Source of the DNA: Alnus glutinosa
Taxonomy: Eukaryota > Streptophyta > Magnoliopsida > Fagales > Betulaceae
Direction: 5' to 3'
DNA length: 64,000 nucleotides
Assembly: GCF_958979055.1 (NCBI RefSeq)
Contig: NC_084886.1
Coordinates: 2,933,001-2,997,000, forward strand
Position 1 is the first letter of the stretch; each line of letters starts with the position of its first letter. Both the position numbers and the translations under genes were made by a program. Below are positions 55,861 through 64,000 of the stretch, piece by piece. Below the pieces are notes generated by a model. The model had not been told where the DNA came from. It searched no databases and worked only from the letters and a program-made list of their open reading frames with translations.

Positions 55861-58539
55861 ATATTAGTATTTTTCATTTTTCATTTTTTTTTTTAGCTTT
55901 TTATTGTTTGTGGTTATGTTCTTTTGTAAATTTGACAATAAATTCAAGGAAATAATGATGAGCGAGAGAGTTACGTTGTTTTTGGTACAGAGTATTAACC
56001 ACATTAATATTATTATTAATTTTCGATAGAATAAAGTATTTTGTAGTGGAGAGGAAGTGGTATTATATATGGTTGGTATATGATAGATTGTTTTATTGAC
56101 TGGGTTTTGTTTATGCTGTTGAGTAAAAATATAAGGATATGTATCCTCTAACTATCTCTTACCCATCTGTATACAATTTTTGTTTTATATTTTTATTTTC
56201 TCTTCGAACTTAAATATTATTTTGTATTCAAATTGATTGTTTTTTCTTTTGAAAATTTTACACTCAATTCATGGAAATGATGGTAAGATAGCAGAGTTTC
56301 CTATCATTATTTTTGATACCAGATATGACAATCTTTTAGTCTACGCAGTTATTTATTGAGTAGCCTTTTTTTTTCTTTTCTTTTTTGTAATGTTCATTGT
56401 TTATTACATACTTAATTGATGGACAACATTTTTTTTTTTAAAGGTTTTTTAAATGGGTTATAATTTTTATTTAGATTTTGGTAGCCAATTAATTAATTGA
56501 GTGAAGGAAAAAAAATTTGTTACTTATAATCTCTTTAAGACCTTTCAAGTAAATTACAATAAATAAAAATACCGCGCATCGCGTGGGTTATAAGCTAGTA
56601 ATAATAATAGAAGAACTTGTTTTTTAATTTGGTCCAAAAAGTGACTTGTTAAGTTTGGTTTCGCTACTAGCTAGGAAATGTCAAAAATCCTCATTAATTT
56701 CCCTCGTGAGAAATTAAACTACGAATGGTAAAAGTCCATAACTACCAGTCTACCACTTTTCTTTTCTTTTCTTTTTTGTTTTAAGTACCAGTCTTCCACT
56801 TAAAGCAACCAAAAAAAGAGAATGAATGGTCCAAAAAAATTCCTTAATTGTCAGATTTAGTTTCATAATTACTATGGATGATCTAATTCCATCACACTAA
56901 TACCAGTCAATGTAATTGGGAATGATTAATCCAAATTGAAGAGATCAATGAATTGAATCACTCAAATCCGGCCCATCGATTTAGGATGTGCATGAATCAT
57001 AATTAATTGGATCAGAAACTTAAAACACGAAACGGTCACACACTTCTTAATTATAATCTTATAACACGTCGAAAAGAATAGTCGTCGGTCTAAGCATATA
57101 TATATATATATATATAAGACCAACTGGCTATTTCCTCCCCATTTCCTGCTAATTAAGCTCTCATCTATTATTACACGTTACGTTACACTTGTAATGCTTT
57201 ACAGCGCCATATATATGTTTACATACGCAGTCAACACGTATGTACAATATCAGCACTCAATATCCTTAGTAAAAGTTGTAAAACACGAAATGATTTGGTC
57301 AACGTAACAATCCTGTGGAAACGTTCAGAAGCACAACATTAATCTCATTGATGTTTGTGGCCGGGGGAGGTGTGACTGCCGACCAGTCCACGACGTCCAC
57401 TTCGGTACGGTCTTTCTGCCTCGCTCACACAATATGTGCCAGCGCAGCAGCACTCATTCAAGTTAACGGGATTGTTACGTACGTTAATTAAAGCCAGAGC
57501 TGTACGTTATTAAATTGATTCTTATTTGATTTAATTTTTGTAAGATGAATGATGATTTAATGTAATATCATACCTGGTTTTGGATTTTGTCTTTGCAATT
57601 CACCATTTCAATTAAATGATTAAACTCACTTATCTTTATAATTGGTTTAAACTTTCAGAAAAAATTGTAATTTAACAACAACCCGAAATTTTCTACTAAT
57701 TTAATTAAAAAACCATCACTAACCTGTTTAATGCAATAATTCTTTTTTACGTACGTTAAATACAATGATGTAAATTTTTTGATCATCAAGTAAAAGTCAT
57801 CCAAGGTTCAAAATTTTGCTTGACAAATATATGGATAAAATCAAGCAATAGACACAAGCTAAATTTTGCTCAAGCCAGCTTTTTGTTGTAATTTTGTTGA
57901 CCCATTTGTCTATTTTTAAGTGAATTTGCAAATGATATCTAATATTTAGCAGATGAATTTTCTCAAATCCTTCCTAATTGTCATACGCTGTTAAAATAGT
58001 TTTAATTATATATATATGTTCAAAACGCCAGTTCTTATAATCATTTTCAAAAGTGAATGAGAAGAGTATCAACAGGCTCACAAGTCTTATGACAATACAA
58101 CCAACCACACTTGTTTGAACAACATTTTGATTGATATATAAATTTAAAATCAGTTCCACAAAATTGGAAAAGTTTATCAGAGAGAATCACCTTTTTTTTC
58201 AATACTTCTCGTAAAGTTTACACGCATGCATGCATGAGGTGGCCGGGATTGGGAAATAAATATATATATATATATGTGGAGGATGCATATATATGGTGCC
58301 ATTGCTCGACTTTCCAAGAACATCTCATGTGCTTTACATTTTGTTTTCTTTGCATCTTTCTAGCTAGCTCTTTAGAGGGAGAAATACAAAGAAAAGATGC
58401 CCATGGAATATGTTTAGTCGTACGTATGACTGTATGAGCTGCAAAGGGCCATAGCTAGGGTACGTTCGATCAGTGGGAACAAATTAAGTAGCAACCAGAT
58501 GGTTGATGCTGCTATATATATAATATAATGGGAAATGCT
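55861..58539. other. Intergenic, AT-rich
   Basis: No gene supported. It contains a Helitron-like 3' end at 56570-56598 and scattered AT tracts (57097-57116, 58004-58016, 58260-58276). The region 57340-57440 is locally GC-richer but open frames are short and without domain. Confidence 0.5.
56570..56598 (+). mobile_element. Helitron-like 3' terminus
   Basis: ACCGCGCATCGCGTGGGT can fold into a short GC hairpin, and TATAAG then CTAG follow, with a T right after. Plant Helitrons end in a hairpin close to a CTRR terminus and insert between A and T, so this fits. The 5' TC end was not identified; the tandem array to the left may be Helitron interior. Confidence 0.5.
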
Positions 58540-59150
58540 AAACATGAGCCTTCCATGCGTCTCATGTCCGTCACTTTCCAGCATGGCACTGACAATTTAT
58601 TAAAAAAATGAAATCACTTTCCAGCGTCTCATGTCCGAACCCCCTACGTTTTCAACATTTTCGAGAGTCGAAGATATGTCGTGGTCGAAGATCCGCAGTG
58701 CTCGTAGGCGGCGCTCAGCCTATTGGGTTAGAGAGAGATCGAGAGAGAGACAGAGACAGATGGGCGAGGGATGGTGTTGGCCAGTGGGGGAAATGGGGGG
58801 AAATGGTGGTCAACAGATCTCCGAGAGAGAGTCTTGTCGGGAGGGTGTCTGTCGGAAAAGATGGAGGTGGGTCGGGGACGCTGTTCCGGTCGAAAAAGAT
58901 GGAGATGGGTCAGGTCAGGGACGCCGTTCATCTGGGGACGACGGTTTGAGAGGGCTGGACGGTGGAGAGGGCCGAACGATGGAGAGGGTGGGCGGCAGTA
59001 GGTTGGTGGGGGAGGCGAAGGTGGAGAGGGGAGGATTTGGAAAATTGGAGAAATTTTTTGTTAAGAAAAAAAAAGGAAAACAAAATGACATGTGGAAAAA
59101 AGACCGAAGAGGGACGGATGCAGTGCGCATGTGTAGAAGGACTTTAATAT
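58540..59150. mobile_element. GC-rich candidate Mutator-like or gene-capturing element
   Basis: The left end CCTTCCATGCGTCTCATGTCCGTC (split here as CCTTCCATGCG plus TCTCATGTCCGTC) is imperfectly complementary to the right end GGACGGATGCAGTGCGCATG plus TGTAGAAGG. The interior is GC- and purine-rich, unlike its surroundings, with a partial duplication of GTCGGGGACGC / GTCAGGGACGC and a GA-rich tract. A frame of 173 residues (58631-59152) shows no domain and looks compositionally driven. Whether the inside is captured host DNA cannot be decided here. Confidence 0.4.
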
Positions 59151-59792
59151 AATATACTCGATCTCTTTCTTATACGACACCATATTAGCTAGCTAAGATT
59201 GCTAATTAAATTAAAGGAAGAAATTAAAGATACCTTTTTGTGGGTGCATGGTACGTACAGGGAGAATCCTTGTGCACTATTTTATATATATAGGTTAGAC
59301 AATCAATTGCCAGATGGGCCTTAATTAATCCTCTTGCAAGAATCTTTACCTAATTTATATTCCTAGCTGGGCACTGCATGGCATGGCCAGCCTCCAAGAA
59401 CAAATAATATCATTTTGTCACCTATATATACCTTATTCGATCCCTTATGTACCTCATAATTAAGCAATCGTTGGACCCATGCAGAGAGACAGAATAAAAT
59501 CATTTGTAAGAATAAAAAAAATTTACAATTTATTTCCTCATAATTAAGCACACATGAGTACTGCAATTTGCTTTTTTTTAGTTGGAGGAAAATAAATTGG
59601 AACCTGCTTTTACAAATCGGGGGCATCATTGCTCCAGCGCATTTGTTGTAAATCGTACTCATTACGCAAAGAAGATCATGAAAATGGTAAATCAAATTTC
59701 AAATGGGAGCTAGCTTTATTTTTCAGAGCTTTTTGATGGGCTTAATTAAAAACAAATAGAGGGAGAGATATTTAGAGAGATTTTATTCATCT

Positions 59793-59900
<108 letters not shown>

Positions 59901-60569
59901 ATCAGTTTGTTCATCTCGATCTAGCTCCACTAGCAAAAGGTCCAATGAGCTAGCTAATGCAACCACGGATTGTGATCGATCAATCCCTTGGCATTCCTTA
60001 GAATTACAGGGACGTGCAATTATCTCAATCACAACTGTTTATTTGTAATTATTAGTTAGAACAGGTCATGTCAACAAGCAAAGAAGAAAGAGCCATAAAA
60101 ACAAAAAAGCAAAGAAATTAGGGTGGTTTTGGACGGTTTGAACACTCCATCAATTGTTTTGGAGGTGGTTTTGATAGGATCCCTTAGAATTTAAAAAAAA
60201 TTATTGATTCTCAAATTATAGAATTTAAGCAATTTATTTATATCGAAAAACTTGTAAAGTGTAATATTAAAAATATGGCATGTTATAGTTGAGAATTAAA
60301 TATATTTTCATCAAATTCTTACTCTTTATGTTGTAAAAAAGCTTTGAACGAAAAACTATTTTCTTTTCTTTTTTTTTTTTTAAAAAAAAAAAGTCTCTAT
60401 AAAGATGAAGAATCAAAAGATTATTTTTGGCTATCTCGATAATATGTCACCTTTTTAATATATGGTATTTTTCAAGCCCTTTAATGCCCAAAAATGGCCT
60501 AAATTATATAATTTTAGAATCTACAATTTTCTTTTTAAATTATAAGAGATCTCTTATCCATTTTTTTTT

Positions 60570-60790
60570 AGGCTGGTCGGCCACCTTTTTGAAGTGAGCT
60601 AATATTTTATGAATGTTTCATTCGCCTCCTACTTGTTTTGAGGTCGTTGGCTATACCATTGAAAGCTGTCGATTACACTCTGAGATTCTTGACGTCCCCA
60701 AAACAAGCTAGAGTGGCCAACCACTGTACCCCCACATGAGAGGGTGGTCGGATCACACCCAAAAGCATCCCCCTTTGGCCTTAGAATTTT
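60570..60790. repeat. GC-rich palindromic block (shared type)
   Basis: Contains GGCTGGTCGGCCACC, GAGTGGCCAACCACTG and AGAGGGTGGTCGG phrases of the same type as in 14931-15615 and 49480-49670, followed by a T run. Confidence 0.5.
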
Positions 60791-61060
60791 TTTTTTTTTT
60801 TTTTTTGTTGTGGTGCATAAAGATGACGTGGCTCGTCTGGAGCCATTCTTTTAGAATTGCATGCCCATGTAAATTTTAGGCAACAAACAATTGTTGTGGT
60901 TAGGAATTATCACAAAATCCAATTATGAGTTCTCGTGTACAACAAATAGACCCAGCCCGATTTTATCAGGGCCTGGGCTTCAACTAAAAGTCATTTGGGC
61001 CCTCTTGGGAAAAAAAAAAAAGTTAAAATTTTAAAGCCCATTAGTTTTAGATTATTGGAG

Positions 61061-64000
61061 AATGAGAGCCAGACTGGCCCAACTAATCCATTCTTCCTCT
61101 AGTTCCAGCATGTCAACAGGACACGTGGCAAACTCTTGGTGGTTGTCATGTGAGAAGCAGAGACAAAATAGGGCAAGGAGTTGCAAGACCTCACGTGTGC
61201 AATCAATCCTCTTTGGTGTCAAGGTTTTGTCAATGTTGGTTTTACCGGGGATTCTAATGCAAGGAAAGCTAGCATTGACAATCCGTGTCGGGATAGTGTG
61301 TGTCGTGTGGGCTCCAAATGAGTGAGGCCACCAATCTTATTTGTGTGTCCGAAAGTTAGTTGGGCCCGTCTTTTTCAGTCTTGTCCATAATTAGGGCCGA
61401 CCCGATAGCGATTATCGCCAAAAAAAGAAAAAAAGGAAAGAAAAAAAAGAGAGAAAAAGTGTGTATAGCATTTCTCCTGCACAAAATAGAGTTCTAAACT
61501 AGATTATTGTTGTATATATTAATATTATTTTATTATTAAAATAAATATATAAAGACATATCTTGTGAATTGAAACATAGCTTTAGAACATCAGTTTAAAT
61601 GATTAAATCCCTTGTTCTCATTAACTTCAAATTTTAAAATAAGTTATTGTTTAAAATGATATAAAAATTGAGGTCTTGAATTCGGACGTTAACTCTATAG
61701 TTTGTCTATATTAATAAGTTACTACTATTCTTTATGGTTCTTTTTAGTCGTCTTTCAGTTTCTTCTTTATTATTAAATTCATTATTTTCTATCAGTTTAA
61801 GTTTTTGAGATAAGTTATGATTTAACATGGTATAAGAGTAAAGATCTTAAGTTTGAACATTATCTCCATCGTTCACCTTACATTTTAGTTAAATATTTCA
61901 CGTTTATATCAGCTTAAGCTTTTAAGATGAATTTTAATTTTTTTCTATGTATAAGGGGGGAGGGAAAAGGAAAAAAATACATCAAATAAAAAACACAGAA
62001 GTTGGGTGGAACAACCCAACAAAGACCCTTAACGTACAACCAATACAATGTAGAAAATCCCTAAATATTACTAATAATAGACCAAATGAATGACTTGACC
62101 CGTTAAATTCTTAGCCAACTAACAAAAAAAACAAATCAGCATCAAATGACAATTTGATGTTAGAAAAAGTAAACGAAAGCAAAAAAAACGAAATACTCTT
62201 AAGGTGCATTACAACGTCACTTTTCTTAAGAAATTATTTGTTCCCATTAAAAGGTATGCAAAGGGTTATAGCAAATATTTCTTCAGGATACAATGGAACC
62301 CAAAATCCTCTGTTTATTTAATTGTGTTTTGCACAAACAAAAAATTAAACCAGAACACTTTCAAATTTTTCTATTATAACATGAGACAAACAAACTTGTA
62401 ATTTTTATAATAAAGAAGGTATCAGAAAAAGTATTGAAGATAAAAGAAATTTTTGTTACCTTTATTATTATTTTTTTTTCAATATCTGTATTTTGTTGAT
62501 AACTGGACAGTTTTTACTTTCATCCATAACTGCTTAAGTTATAGTCATAAACTGCTATTTTAACAGTCACTTCATTCTGACCATCAGATTATTTTAGTTA
62601 TGGTCCAATAAATCCAACCACTAGATCTACTTAAGAAACATCCTATAATTTCGATAAACCACCAGATCCATTGATCATCACCATCTAAAATTAAAAGGTC
62701 ATGATTATATCGCTTCAAGTGCCCCATCAAAGCGCTCTACTGCCCACTACCACACGTACGCGTGTGCGTCCTGTGCAAAACTAGAGTATATACCCAAGCA
62801 TTACTTTAAATGCTTAAAGTGTGTTGGGCCATATAAATGCCAACTACGTATACTTTCTCTTTTTTTCATGTGAGCCTATATCCCTTTAATGTTTTTAACG
62901 CCTTCATTTTAAAACATTTCCGAGATGCAAAATATATAAATGTATATACATATTAATTTTGAAAATGCTTTACATTTGAAGGGACCGTTCATGTATAGGT
63001 GAATGAATCTGCCTAAATCATCACCTACCAGCAACAAAAATCTCTTCTCTTCTCTTCTCTTCCCTATTATTTGTTCTATCTAAACAAATAAAAAAACTAT
63101 TCTTTATTCCTACTTTTGGAGTTGCTCAGCAGGTCCTCGAATTGACTTGACATTGGGAGTGATACTTATGACTAGCTGTCCGTCTTTGGCGGTTCTCGAA
63201 TCCTGGCCGGAGACCGATTATACCCACAGCCCTACTGCACTACACTACTACGTACAGTGATCAAAAAGGACACTGATTTCGATCTTTCTGGTTTTAATTT
63301 GTTCATTTTGATTTCTCTATTATTGTCGAAACATTATTAATTTGAATTAATGTTCAGTTTAGTATTAATTATGATACATTATCTTTCACTCATTCGTCGA
63401 AAACATAATTCACAAATGGGCAGCGGTTTACGTGTAGAAAGGAGAAGAGAAGCCGGAGAAGGTGTCTCTCTCTCTCTCTCTGCCCCTTGCTGTCGATACG
63501 TACACGACCACAGATGATATGATATGCATGGTGCACGCCAATGCGCTATCTAGCTGTGTCGACACCCACTTTTTTCTGGGCATCAACAACTTGTCTACAC
63601 TGTCATATGGAGCCCAACTCTGAACAATGTGGTTCGAAAATGTCAATTCACGATCTTCTTCTTCTTCTTTTTACTCCTGATTTACAATATATTTTAATGG
63701 GGCTAGCTAGCTATGTCTCCCACTTTTTTGGGCATCAACAGCTTCCGCCTACTGTCTTATGGAGCCCAATTCTGCTCGATCGATCAGTATCGTTTGCTTG
63801 TTGTTTAGCCGTTGTCGTATATGTGATGCTTGGTATATCATTTACACATGCAAATTTCTCTCTCACTTTTTGCTAATGAGACATAAATTTTCAAGCTGAT
63901 CGAGTAAGCAAATTGCAAGGACATTTATGCTGACTCGGACTCCCAGTGCTTTACGCTTTGGGAACGAAAAAACCAAAGGACCAGCTAGGGTTTGGTAGCA
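61061..64000. other. Intergenic, no gene recognised
   Basis: AT-rich DNA to the window end. Frames at 61062-61325 and 63541-63876 have no domain. A CT tract lies at 63463-63480 and a direct duplication at 63565-63773. It may include the distal promoter of a gene beyond the right edge, but nothing supports this directly. Confidence 0.5.
63565..63773. repeat. Direct duplication of about 57 bp, spaced by about 97 bp
   Basis: Copies at 63565-63621 and 63719-63773 both read CCCACTTTTTT, GGGCATCAACA, CTACTGTC-type and TATGGAGCCCAA in the same order, with several substitutions and a small indel. No coding role was found. Confidence 0.75.

Noticed and set aside
58631..59152. Plus-strand frame of 173 residues, Arg/Gly-rich
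   Set aside because: Composition follows the GA-rich DNA; long frames exist on several other frames of the same stretch; kept only as a candidate element.

Overview
The window is nuclear DNA from a flowering plant, most likely a woody eudicot. It is AT-rich, its genes are split by GT-AG introns, and the space between and inside genes is packed with short non-autonomous transposable elements and microsatellites. The species cannot be named from the sequence alone.

Eight protein-coding genes are supported. From left to right they are: a DUF868 protein (minus, 1791-2759); a clade-B PP2C phosphatase of the AP2C type (minus, five exons, 5583-9698); chloroplast sensor kinase CSK (plus, nine exons, 11667-18732); a secreted S-protein homolog (plus, 20250-20669); a DUF707 membrane protein (plus, thirteen coding exons, 33751-37373); a small XERICO-like RING-H2 protein (plus, 39607-40008); two short lineage-type proteins of unknown function (minus, 44229-44441 and 46252-46887); and a GT17 beta-1,4-N-acetylglucosaminyltransferase-like protein (minus, two exons, 50930-53079). 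I count the two short proteins as likely genes, so the total is nine loci with eight or nine real genes. The order PP2C, CSK, DUF707, RING-H2, small proteins, GT17 resembles the order I remember for Arabidopsis chromosome 1 around At1g67820-At1g67880, so this looks like a conserved block expanded by transposons. The genes do not form one pathway; their association is positional.

The repeat content is unusually legible. It includes two hAT elements with 8-bp target duplications, two miniature LTR retrotransposons (TRIMs of 321 and 504 bp), three tRNA-derived SINEs, pieces of LINEs with RNase H and zinc-binding domains, several foldback MITE families (one family present twice), a CACTA-like MITE, a Helitron-like 3' end, a 75-bp mitochondrial cox3 fragment in an intron of the DUF707 gene, and homopolymer or dinucleotide runs. 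The first half (1-20 kb) is gene-dense; 20.7-33.7 kb and 53-64 kb are almost purely repeat-derived or featureless AT-rich DNA.

The most striking observation is inside the hAT element in PP2C intron 2. On the minus strand it carries what looks like a captured RNA polymerase II snRNA promoter: an upstream sequence element and TATA box 33 bp apart, duplicated in tandem with a 71-bp period, followed at the right distance by about 15 nt matching the 5' end of U2 snRNA, after which the match stops.
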